Shown here one piece after another: positions 46,573 to 56,589 of a stretch of DNA of 64,000 bases. The DNA is taken from NCBI GenBank assembly GCA_007449985.2, contig VIIQ02000732.1, forward strand, positions 62,001 to 126,000, read 5' to 3'. The notes beneath the pieces were generated by a model. That model was not told the origin of the DNA and did no database searches. It saw nothing but the letters and a program-made list of their open reading frames with translations. Every line of letters begins with the position of its first letter. Position 1 is the stretch's first letter. This DNA comes from Desmodesmus armatus (taxonomy: Eukaryota; Chlorophyta; Chlorophyceae; Sphaeropleales; Scenedesmaceae). A program made the translations under genes and the position numbers.

Positions 46573-49041
46573 TCACTCATCCTCTGATGATGAGTGGTAG
46601 CGTCTCAGCTCCGCCTCGGCCAGGCGTTGCAAAGGCGTTAGCAACGCAGCCTTGCCCGCATCAGATTGCGCTTGTGACAGCTTGTCAGGCAGTTGCAGCC
46701 ACACGTCAGGGGCATTGCCTGGGGGTGCCTGTATGTCCAAAGGGCAGTTGACAACGTGGTGAGCTTCTGTGGTTCAATCCGGCTGATACAACACACGCAA
46801 TGGAACCGTGATATGATATCAGCCGAATGCAGCCAATGCGTCTTGACGTTGCATGCACCGCCAAACTTGGCACAAGTTGGTGCTGCTTTTGCAGATGGAC
46901 GTGCTTTTCAAGGTAAGGCATGATGGCTGCGTGCACGCCTGTCAGTGCAACTGCCACACAAGACACTAGGCAAATGCCATGCCATGTTGCCGCTGACCGC
47001 AATCTGTTGCAGTCAGCGATTGACCGCACCTTTGAGTCTATGGTAATCTGCCCGTAAGGCCATGCCACATCGTCATGAATGCGCAGTCTCTGCAGCGAGG
47101 TACAGCCCTTCAGGCACAGCACATCATCGTTGCAAAGCGCAGTCCCAGCCTGAGGTCGCAACCGGCAGTCCACCTCAAGGCTGGTAAGCTGGCTGAGTGT
47201 TCCTAGCGCCTGCCAGATGGACTGGGGACCTGATGACTGCTGCCAAAAGTGGCTCCAAGAGACAGCTCCTGCAGCTGCCGCAAGCCAGCCATGGCCGCAA
47301 CCCCTGCTGCTGTTGGTGCCACTTCATCAGCTGGCCAAGTGCTGGTGGCACTCAGATTCACCTTCTGCAGATTGGGACACGAGTGGGAGACAGTCGCCAT
47401 GTGCCGCAGGATATCTGCACTGATTTCCAGCTTGACGAGGTGATGCAGCTGCCGGGTTGGCGGAAACATGCTGAGGTACGCCTGTGGCTGCAGCTTGACT
47501 GACTCGCCCCTCAATACCAGGGAGGCCAGCTGGCTTGAGGACGTCAGTGCCGCTGCTTCCTGGGCTGTGATCGCGAGCTGTGTGTCGCTATCATACCACC
47601 AAATGGAAAGCGAGGTCAGGGTGGTGAGGCGGCTGATCACGTGTAGATTGCCATTCGATGGGCCAGCTGCAGGGGCCACGTCAATCAGGCACAAGTGTCG
47701 TAGGTCCTGCATGCTGGCCAGCAGGGAGCAGTCCAACTCCACATAATCCAGATGAAGTGATTGTAGAGCTGTCAGCATGGAGAAGCCGGCTGCATTGCTG
47801 TGTGCCAGGCTGACTGCTGGGCGGTCATCGCTGTACCGGTGCATCATGTATGACAATGTAAGTTGGGTCAGGGTCTTGGGCAGAGCTGGAAAGCTGTCTG
47901 CTGCTGGTTGGACTAGCTCCAGCTTCTGCAAAGACTGTAGGGAGCTGATCTGTGACACAACGGCTGCACTGGCAATGTCATCTACAAGGGTCAGGCTGGT
48001 CAAGTGCTGCAGCTTGGGAAAGGCAATAATCAGCTTTCCCTCTGCCGCATCAAAGTCCCGGACTGCTTGGAAAGTATCCTCCAAGACGCGAGGGCCTGAG
48101 TGCTTCACAGAGAAGCTCTGTAAGTCTGTGCCGCAGCATAACTCCTGTAGGCCGGTGAGGAATTGTAAGCCCTCAAGCCGGAGGGATCTGCCGCTTAAAT
48201 CAAGGCTGGTTAAAGCTGTCAGCAGCCCAAGTCCATCCTGACGATAGCTGCTGCTGCCGCAGCTGCTACTACGGCTGCTGCAACTGGTCATGGAAGTGAA
48301 GCTCAGTAACTCTGTGCCAAGACTTAGCCCATGTATCCCACTGAAGGCTTGCAAGCTCTCGCGCCAGAGGGATGTGCCGCTGAGATCAAGGCTGGTCAAC
48401 GCTGTCAGGTGCTGGAGCCCATCATGATCCTGACTGCCACTGCCACTGCCGCTGCCGCTGCCGCTGCCGCTGCCGCTGCCGCTGCCGCTGCCGCTGCCGC
48501 TGCCGCTGCCGCTGCCGCTGCCGCTGCCGCTGCCGCTGCCGCTGCCGCTGCCGCTGCCGCTGCCGCTGCCGCTGCCGCTGCCGCTGCCGCTGCCGCTGCC
48601 GCTGCAGCTGGCAGTGGTGTTGTTGATTGGTGGCTGTAACTGTTTTCGCCTCCTTATGCCCCACCCCATCACTTCTGTGTTGGTTGTCCCTGGTCCTGGC
48701 TTCCAGGCAAGGTCGTTCAGCTCAAGGGACTGCAGGGTCTGCAGCTGGGCTAGTGGCAGGATCATTTCGCTGGTGCCAGAGACGTCATCCAACACAAGAC
48801 GGCTGATCTGCACCTCAGCAGTATGTGACCTCAGCCAACCCTGGAATGAGGTTGAAGGCTGCATGTGTTTCATGCGGTAGCTCACACTGGTAGTGGCCAT
48901 GGCTGCTGCTGTCCGCCAGGTGCTGCTCACCAAGCTGCATGAGGACAGGCGCTGCTTGATGTCCACATGGGACAAGATCTGAGCAAGCTGGTCAACTGTC
49001 AGTTGAGCTGTGTAATCGATTTGTGCGACCTCAGGGTCCAT
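46573..49041 (-). CDS. F-box/leucine-rich-repeat protein, copy 1 (late frameshift)
   Basis: Start ATG at 49041, MDPEVAQIDYTAQL then the F-box-like helix-rich stretch LAQILSHVDIKQRLSSCSLV and WRTAA. LRR-like strands follow (LTSLDLSGTSL, LTSLDLSGRSLRLEGLQFLT, LQSLHLDYVELDCSLLASMQ). F-box proteins act as substrate adaptors of SCF ubiquitin ligases (family knowledge). The frame ends at TAG 47203, but homology to copy 2 continues in another frame (WQALGTLSQLTSLEVDC) to a donor at 47036, and a last exon 46738-46573 encodes PDVWLQLPDKLSQ to a stop at 46573. This means a 1-2 base indel near 47215-47235, or an unseen splice event. A (GCCGCT)n run at 48436-48602 adds a Ser-Gly repeat. Confidence 0.8.
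48436..48602 (-). repeat. Hexanucleotide microsatellite coding for Ser-Gly repeats
   Basis: About 28 uninterrupted units of GCCGCT (plus strand) inside the F-box/LRR coding frame. Copy 2 has an (AGC)n poly-Ser run at the same protein position. Confidence 0.95.
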
Positions 49042-49998
49042 GGTCAAGGCTCTGCAAACAACACCACAGCACAGCCACAGCAGCAGGTTATCGGACAACT
49101 GGCACAACAGGGGCACGGATGAGGCTCGCCAACATATGTGCACTGCACAGCGGCTGAGTAAAACACTACTATGCGCAGTTTCGAGGGCATCTGCAGCCTA
49201 TGCAACAGCTACAATTGCCACGTGGCAGTGCACTGCAGCAGACGCAAACCTCACAGGAAACGTCGCCGTACCTCGAAATGAATATAAGGGCTGTTAACCA
49301 GTTTCTAATCACGAGCTCGAGCACAGTGTGCGAGCCTCGCGACGAACGACGCGCTGCCAGCGCGACAAGTCGCCCTGCTTCAAATCCCGCAAGTTGCGAT
49401 CAGAAGGAAGGCTAAACAGTGTTCTGCCAAACAGAAAGTACGAGGAAATCAGGCAACGGCATTCTCGAAGGAGTAACGCGAAGCGTTCTCCGGAGAGCCT
49501 GTCCCCCTGCTAAACCCGTCGTCAGGCCATAAGGAATAACGTCACATCGAAATTGTGAGCCTTGGCATTTGTGATGCATCATGAAAATTTCGGTTGCCGA
49601 CCTCGTGATGCCGGATGGGGTCAGGTAGGCCTAAAAGTCACCCGTCACGACGAAACAGCCCGGTCAACCAAAACGCGCAATGTTTAGGGGCCCTGTAGCA
49701 TAAAAAAAACAGCATCCGATGCATCAACATAACGTTTGGAGTGCTGCACAAGCTCATCCGCGACGTTGACCAAAGCAGTGACAATGCCACGTGTCAAGCA
49801 TGCGAAGCTTGACACTGCTGCTGAAAGCTTCCTGTAAAATCTCAGCCCAATAGAAAAAACGTGCACGGCCTGCCCTGTCACCTCATGGCACCAGGCCCCT
49901 CCCCATGTAGAAAAGGACGGCCTCCCAAAACCTGTCAAACTGGCCTGTCAGCCTTGCTTGCAGTGTTGGACAGGACACCCTTGGCCAATAAAAAAAGC

Positions 49999-50430
49999 CC
50001 CATGGGATCCCCCTGCTACCCCCTGGGCTGTGCAGTACTGCTAAGCAGTTTGAAAGCACGTCTGCACTGGGTCACCAAGGCTGAATGGTGAAAGCAGGGG
50101 GAAGGGGGGTGCGCGAGGTGCACCCCACTGGGGTCCCCCTGCTACCCCCTTGGGCTGTGCGGAACTGCCAAGCAGTTTGAAAGCACGGCTGCACTGGGTC
50201 ACCTAGCTTGATTGGTGAAAGCAGGGGGAAGGGGGGTGCGCGAAGCGCACCCCACTGGGGTCCCCCTGCTACCCCCATGGGCTGTGCGCTACTACTAAGC
50301 AGTTTGAAGGGCACGGCTGCACTGGGTCACCTAGGTTGAGTGGTGAAAGCAGGGGGAAGGGGGGTGCGCGAAGCGCACCCCACTGGGGTCCCCCTGCCCA
50401 CCCCCTGTTGGCTGTGCAGTTCTGCAGGTG
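49999..50430. repeat. Tandem satellite, 126-128-bp unit, about 3.4 copies, each with a hairpin
   Basis: CCCTGCTACC or a variant begins units at 50011, 50137, 50264 and 50392. Each unit holds GGGGTGCGCGAAGCGCACCC-type perfect stems (9 bp, GAA loop) and an outer AGCAGGGGG / CCCCCTGCT pair. The first unit has GAG GT in place of GAA GC and so a weaker stem. Confidence 0.9.
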
Positions 50431-50517
50431 GTGGCAGCAACCATACCCAACCACAACACCCTCCCTTCGAGACATACGTGCGTGCTACGCACCCTGATTT
50501 GAATTAAGAGAAGTGCG

Positions 50518-50615
50518 TGGCAACGAGGCAACGGCAAGACCGCGGAGGTTCAACTTTCTCTTTTGGAGGAGGAACACCCCGTAGTCTGTTCGTTGCCTCG
50601 TCTTGCCTCGTTGCC
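50518..50615. repeat. Inverted repeat GGCAACGAGGCAA
   Basis: GGCAACGAGGCAACGGCAAG at 50518 and its near reverse complement CTTGCCTCGTTGCC ending at 50615, about 60 bp apart, with a second partial copy CGTTGCCTCG on the right arm. Could be the ends of a small element. Confidence 0.65.
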
Positions 50616-51189
50616 ATGATACTCTTTTCGTTAATGCAGTTCCTCATATGTATTGTACTTTCTGTTGATGCATAACGCTGTTTAGCCCTGGTGTACATCC
50701 AGCGACTGTCGCGCTGGCTTAACCTCGTTTGTCGCTGGGCTCGCAAGCTGCCCTGAGCGTGATTGAAAAGCCGCCAATTACTCTTCGAAGCTTTGACGGT
50801 GAGTGACGGCGACGTCCCGTGAGGTATGCTGCTGCTGCTGCTGCAGTGCACTGCCACGTGGCACCTGCAGCTGCTGCAAAGGCTGCGAGATGTACACAAG
50901 CTAGCCTCTAAACTGCACCTACTGGTGCATTATAACGCTGCGCGCATATTTCCGAGGCTTGTTCGTGCCCGCTATGTGCCAGTTGTCTGACATGCTGCTG
51001 TCGCTGCACATGTGCTATGATGTTGTTTGCAGAGCCCTGACCATGGACCCTGTCGACGACCCAGTCGATTACACAGCTCAGCTGTCGATTGACCAGCTTG
51101 CTCAGATACTGTCCCTTGTGGACATCCAGGAGCGCTTGTCATCATGCAGCTTAGTGAGCAGCACCTGGCGGACAGCAGCAGCAAGGGCC

Positions 51190-51752
51190 ACCACCAGGTG
51201 GCCGGGTAGGGTAGCTTAGTGGAAAAGCACCCGGCTTATGTCGGGTAGACCCGGGTTCGAATCCCGGCCCACCCACCGGCCCCCTAGGGGGGGTAATTAT
51301 ACCCCGAGCCAGGCTGCTGACCCGGGCAAGTGCAGTGAAGGGAGAGGGATCCCCTGATGCTGATTACTGCCACAGAGGCAAAAGGAAGGAATGGGTGCAG
51401 AATACAGCCGGAAAAGGCATGGAGCCCGCTATTGGGTGTGCTACCCTAGGGATTCAAGGTTCTCTCAGGTCGGGACTGAGGGGACTCTCCCAGCGGGTCA
51501 AGGGTGATACCTTACAGCATCCAATCTCCCATGTCGAACAACATCTCCAGCCTGAATTTCGGTGGGTTTACACGGCCCCCAGGTGTGCCCCTGGGGAGTG
51601 AGATGTGGCCACGAGTGCCGTTGCCCTAGACCCCCAGGAGTGTTGGTGTGAAGAGCCGTCCTCAACGGACGCGAGGCCAATGGGAAGAAGTCCTATGGCG
51701 TTAAGAGACCAAGGGGGTGTCTCTGTATCTTTATCTTTATCTTTACCACCAG
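51190..51752 (+). mobile_element. Full-length tRNA-derived SINE (family 1)
   Basis: Body 51198-51744 (547 bp) between 8-bp target-site duplications ACCACCAG (51190-51197, 51745-51752). The head 51200-51275 is tRNA-like: A-box TAGCTTAGTGG, B-box GGGTTCGAATCCC and pairable GGGTAGG / CCCACCC ends, so RNA polymerase III transcription is expected. Tail (TATCTT)n. The 5'-truncated sister copy is at 38104-38561. Confidence 0.95.
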
Positions 51753-51995
51753 CATTGAATACTGCATGAAACACAAGCAGCCATGACAGGGTTGGCTGAG
51801 GTCACTTGCTGCTGAGGCACAAATCACCAGTCTTGTGTTGGATGACGCCTCTGGAACAAATAAAATGATCCTGCCACTGGCCCAGCTGCAGAGCTTGAAG
51901 TCGCTCAAGCTCACCGAGCTTGCTTGGAGGCCAGGACCAGGGACTGCCGACACAGAGGTGGTGGTGGGGTGTGGTCTCAATAACAAACCCATCAA

Positions 51996-52056
<61 letters not shown>

Positions 52057-52371
52057 TGCTGCTGCTGCAGCTATAGTGAAGATGGGCTTGAGCAGCTGAC
52101 AGCTTTGACCAGCCTTGATTTGAGCGGCAGATCCCTGCGGCTCGAGGGCTTGCAATTCCTCACAGGGCTACTGAAGCTATCGTGCGGCATACAGTTACAC
52201 AACACCTTTTTCAACTACTCAGGCCCTCAAGGCTTTGAGTACGCTTTTCAGGCTGTCCGGGACTTTGAAGCTGCAGAGGCAGTGTTGATCAATGCCTTGC
52301 CCAAGCTGCAACGCTTGACAAGCCTGACCCTTGCTTACGATGTAGCGAGTGCAGCCGTTGTGTCACAGATC

Positions 52372-52714
52372 AACTCCTGGGCATGGCGTAAAACTGCTTG
52401 GGAGGTTGCCTTGTGAGCTGAAGGTTTGGGTTTCGATTCCCACCCGCAGCAAGGTCTCTCTTTGGGGCATTGGCAACACTGTCCGTCTTACTGAGTGGCC
52501 TGTGTCCCTTGTGGGGCCTCAGTGAGGGGTAGAGGATTTGGGCACTTTGCCTCTACCAAGTGTCACCCCGTGTGATAATAATGCTTGGAGTGTGTGTCAG
52601 GAGGGGTAGACCCCGCCGTCCTTACAGGGCGTGAAGCCAATGGGAGGTAATCCTATGGCGTTACTGGGTTAGGAGGGGGCCCTGAAGCATTATTATTATT
52701 ATTATTATAACTCC
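52372..52714 (+). mobile_element. Second tRNA-derived SINE (family 2) with (ATT)n tail
   Basis: Body 52378-52708 (331 bp) between AACTCC target-site duplications (52372-52377, 52709-52714). The head has TGGCGTAAAACTGC and a B-box GGGTTTCGATTCCC. Near the 3' end it shares AAGCCAATGGGAGGTAATCC and TATGGCGTTA with family 1 (51671-51701), although head and tail differ. Confidence 0.92.
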
Positions 52715-54153
52715 CTACAGTCGCTGCAGGAGCTGGAGCTGGTCCAACCAGCAACCGACAGCTTTGCAGCTCTGCCCAACACCCTGACCCAACTCATACT
52801 GTCTTACTGGTTGAGCGACCCGCCACTATTCAGCTTGACACACAGCAATGCAGCCGGCCTCTCCATGCTGACAGCCCTCCAGTCACTCGATTTGGAGAAC
52901 TTGAAGTTGGACATGTCCCTGCTAGCGAGCATGCGGGACCTGCGAGCGTTGTACCTGAATGATGTGGCCCCTGCAGCTGGTGATGGTGACCTACGGGTGC
53001 TCAGCCGCTTGACTGCGCTGACCTTGCTGTCCGTCCAAGCCTTACGGCCCAATTTTGGCGTCAACGGCGACACACACCACGCAATGATAGCCCAGGAAGC
53101 AGCGGCGCTGACGTCCCCAAGCCAGCTGGCTTCCCTAGTATTGCGTGGCATCTCAGCCAAGCTGCAGCCACTGGAGTACCTCAGCATGTTTCCGCCAAGC
53201 CGGCAGCTGCAGCACCTTACTGAGCTGGAAGTCCGTGCAGACATCCTCCACGCTGCAACTTTGTCCCAGTGCTGTCCCAACCTGCAAAGGCTTTGTCTGA
53301 GCTTCCCCACCCATCGGGGAGCCGCTTCATCCGATGACGACGACGATGACGATGACGATGACCATGACCATGAAGACTACGATTATTACGATGGCCCTGA
53401 CGATGGCGCTGACGATGGCGATGGCGATGACGAGTACTGGACGCAAGTAGCAGCAGGGCTTGAGGACATATCTGGCTTGAGAAGGCTGCAGGAGCTAGAG
53501 CTGGATGCCTCTCGGTGTCAGTTTCCCACGCCGGTCTGGCAAGCGCTGGGCACACTCAGCCAGCTCACCCGGCTGACAGTACGTTGCAGTGCAACTGGAG
53601 ACATCGGGCTTTGCAGTGATGATGTGATGTGCCTCGTGGGCTGCACCTCTTTGTGGGACCTCCGGATCTTGGTCACTACAGGGCGATCCATCAGTGCAGG
53701 GCAAAACATCTCCATACACTTAGAGGTACGGCTGAATGCTGACTGCTACGTATTGCATGTGTTGGCATGAACAGGTGGCCACTGGCAGGCAAGCTTGGAC
53801 TCCACCCCCTTCAGTGTTTTTTGCATTTTCAAGTGCCCGTGAGTCACGGGCACTCCGTCCAATGTGACATCGTGGCAGTTTGCTCATGCAATGCAGCCTG
53901 TGAATAACGCTTATAACCACAGGTGATGCATCTTCTAAGCTGAATCCAAGTAAGTCATACTGTGCTGGCTGCACTCTGCCGTGTCTCTGCAGGCAACCCC
54001 TGGCACTACCCCCGACGTCTGGTTGCAGCTGCCCGGCAAGCTGGCACAGCTTCACGCTGGTGCGCAATCAAGCACGGCCGCCCGGGAAACTCCCTACGTA
54101 GATAGGGTCCAAACATGCACCCAACCTGGTCCATGCAGGGACACAGGCTGTTA

Positions 54154-55753
54154 GACAGGGTGAGACAACACTACATGTGTTCATATGGTAGGCAAGGTGT
54201 CAGATGGCTAGGCTGTGGTCTGGTTTGCGCTACACGTTTGTGCGTTTGTCATGAGGTGGCCCCTCGTTGCATCTCCAAGGTGACATGATGCTGCTCCCGG
54301 GTTGCGTGCCTCGGCAACATTTTGCCCAATTGCAGCGTGTCTTGTCTCAGTACGCTTTGAAGTGGTGATCAGTCAGCGTTGCTGGTATCTGCGCAGACAC
54401 TGCATGGTGCGCAAGGCAGAATGTCGTCCAAAATGATTGACGGACGTATCGCGTCCTTGCGCGGGTATGAGCACGCCAAGGTGCATGACTTCCTGCCAGC
54501 CCAGCGGGACCACCTCAAGGGGTGCCAAATCCGCAGTGTGGGAGGCGGTTCTCCCTAAGGGATTGGTGCCGCACCAATCCCTGGCAGGGAAAAAGTGTTG
54601 TTCGACAAGACAGATGTTGTCACTCCATCTGTCCCTTGGTCTACTATTGTGTTTGAGGGGTTGGCATGTGGTTGCCTTGACTGGTAGCCGCCAGATGACA
54701 TTGTCTGTGTGTTGCAGACTGATGGAGTGGCAGTAAGAAACAACAAAACCTAGACCTTGGGCTCCCGGCAGCCTTGGCTGTTGTGTGTGTGGCCAGCCGG
54801 TGGGGGTTTGCCCCCCTTGTCTTTACCATTAGAAAACAGCAAAGGAGGCTGCATGTGCCAATGGTTGTGTTGGCCAAGCTGCAGTAATTACGTATAAGCG
54901 GGCTCTGCCTAGAGCAGCCTGACATGTTCTTGTGGTACTGGTTTTTTGTGAGACTGCATTTGTTGTTTGCATGTGGAGTGTTGCACTTAAATTGTGATAT
55001 AAGACTCCTGGCCCCATGTGGCAGTGTACGGTAGTGTAACTGCATCTGTCACCAAGATGTTATTGGGGAGTAAGAAAGATGATATTCTCTGCTGATTGGA
55101 AACCTTGTGTGTCTCTAGCAACATTGCATGCATATGTGTCGTCTATACAACACCTCGCACATGACCTGCGTCTGAGAGCCGCCCCTTTGATTACAGAGAG
55201 CGACATGCCTGTAGTCGCAGCTAGCCTGCGACCGGTCTGTCACGACTGTGCAACGCTATCACATGCAACGCTGCCCAAACTCTTTACGCAACATATCTCT
55301 ACCAATAAGAGTTGGGACCTGTGTGTGTGTGCTCAAGCTGTAGCACACTGGCATGCATGCCCAAGCAGCAAAAGCATGGTAAGCTTGCACAGGACACACA
55401 CCCCATGCTGGCAACCCAGCTGATGTTCCTGCACTGCTGTTGCAGAACTTCTGCAAGCCCTTTGACAGCACTGAGGGCTGCTGCCACAACATCACTGCCC
55501 CTTCAGGGTTGACCCTCAACTTGACTGCTGCCTTTTCCAGCCACCACGGCCTTAGAAACTCTTTAGGACCACGGCAAACAAATTTGCTGATGTGCGCACA
55601 TGTGCACATGCACTTTGCGTATACTCTTTTGCAGCACCATAATATTTTACAAGCACATAGCTGACGCTGTTGTCGCGCTGTTCAAAACCCCTAAGGCATG
55701 CTGCCTAGCGCCGATGTCGAGACTATTCCGCCCAAACGGTGCACTGGTCTCTA
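54154..55753. other. Region between F-box copy 2 and exonuclease copy 1
   Basis: Small open frames only (for example 54421-54558, MSSKMIDGRIASLRGYEHAK, and 55079-55423), none with splice or family support. A perfect 11-bp-arm palindrome GGGATTGGTGC C GCACCAATCCC lies at 54559-54581. Confidence 0.45.
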
Positions 55754-56589
55754 CTACACCCTCCTCCGCTGGCGCCTCATGGGCCGGCCGCCAGCATCAG
55801 CTGATGCAGCAGCAGCATCTCCCTTGACGTTCTGCCGGCCCCTCTTTGGCCTGCCCGCAGCTGGGGTTCTTCCCTGCTGCTGCTGCTGCTTCTGCTTCTG
55901 CCTCTGCTGCCTCTGCTTGCTGCCGTTTGCAGCTCCACTGCTGCCATCCTTGCTCCTCTAGGCAACCGCGCTGTCGCCCTGCTCCTCTTCCTCCTGCTCC
56001 TTTTCTTCCTCCTCCTCCTGCTGCTGCTGCTCCTCCTCTTCCTCCCCTTCAGCGTCTTCCTGCTGCTCCTTTTCGTACTGTTCAAGGGATCTGCCGTTGA
56101 CCCTCATCAGATCGTCAGGGTTGGCTGCTGCCTTCTGAAGGAGCTCAAACATGTCAGCAGGAAAGCGCTGCAGCAACAAAGAGTGACAGCAACATTCAGC
56201 ATAGACGCCGTCCAAGGTTGCAGAAGTGAGGGTACTCTCATGCTTGGAGAGACCCTCTGAATGCTGAGCGCTCAGCATTGGTTATATGGCATATGAACAT
56301 GTCATGCAGTAAGTACCTGATGAGCAAACCACACAGCTGGCAAAGTGCCGCCAGCAACTGGCCAACATCCATACGCGGCATGCTGAAGCTGTACCCAAAA
56401 GCACAGCAACACCGCCAGCAAACTTTTCTAATGGGTTTGACACGTTGTCTGAATGTCAGAAGGCCAGTCCACTAGTGTTTCACCTAGCTGCGCCAGAAGC
56501 AGCGGGTGCCATTTGCGTACGTACCGTGCGCATGCGTTGGATGGTCTCCGCAAAGCCGGGTTCGCGTGCTGCAGCAGCCACAAAGTCAC

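Larger units (their letters stand above)
49042..51042. other. 2-kb region between the divergent F-box/LRR copies
   Basis: Homology between the copies extends about 80 bp upstream of each ATG, ending in the same GTTGTTTGCAG acceptor, so both have a spliced 5' UTR or an upstream exon. The middle holds a 127-bp satellite (49999-50430) and an inverted repeat at 50518-50615. No ORF is supported. Both promoters should lie here. Confidence 0.5.
51043..54153 (+). pseudogene. F-box/leucine-rich-repeat gene, copy 2, with two SINEs and a nonsense codon
   Basis: Start MDPVDDPVDYTAQLSIDQLA at 51043, head to head with copy 1. The coding sequence is interrupted by SINE family 1 (51198-51744) inside codons for ARATTS and by a second SINE (52378-52708) inside codons for VSQINSLQ. 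In addition, TGA at about 51783 interrupts the frame where copy 1 reads QPSTSFQGW. Remaining segments (51753-52377, 52715-53725, last exon 53993 onward) stay largely open and include an (Asp)n stretch at 53335-53440 that copy 1 lacks. The C-terminal exon begins ATPGTTPDVWLQLPGKLAQ, like copy 1. Confidence 0.9.

Noticed and set aside
49600..49670. Hammerhead-like GACGAAAC on the plus strand
   Set aside because: Upstream sequence reads GTGATG instead of CTGATGA, and stem II does not form.
51200..51275. Functional tRNA gene
   Set aside because: The A and B boxes are good, but the anticodon arm pairs poorly, the unit continues into a 3' body and tail, and it sits inside target-site duplications: a SINE head.
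54421..54558. Small ORF of 45 codons as a gene
   Set aside because: No homologue in the window, no splice or promoter evidence; length is within chance expectation.
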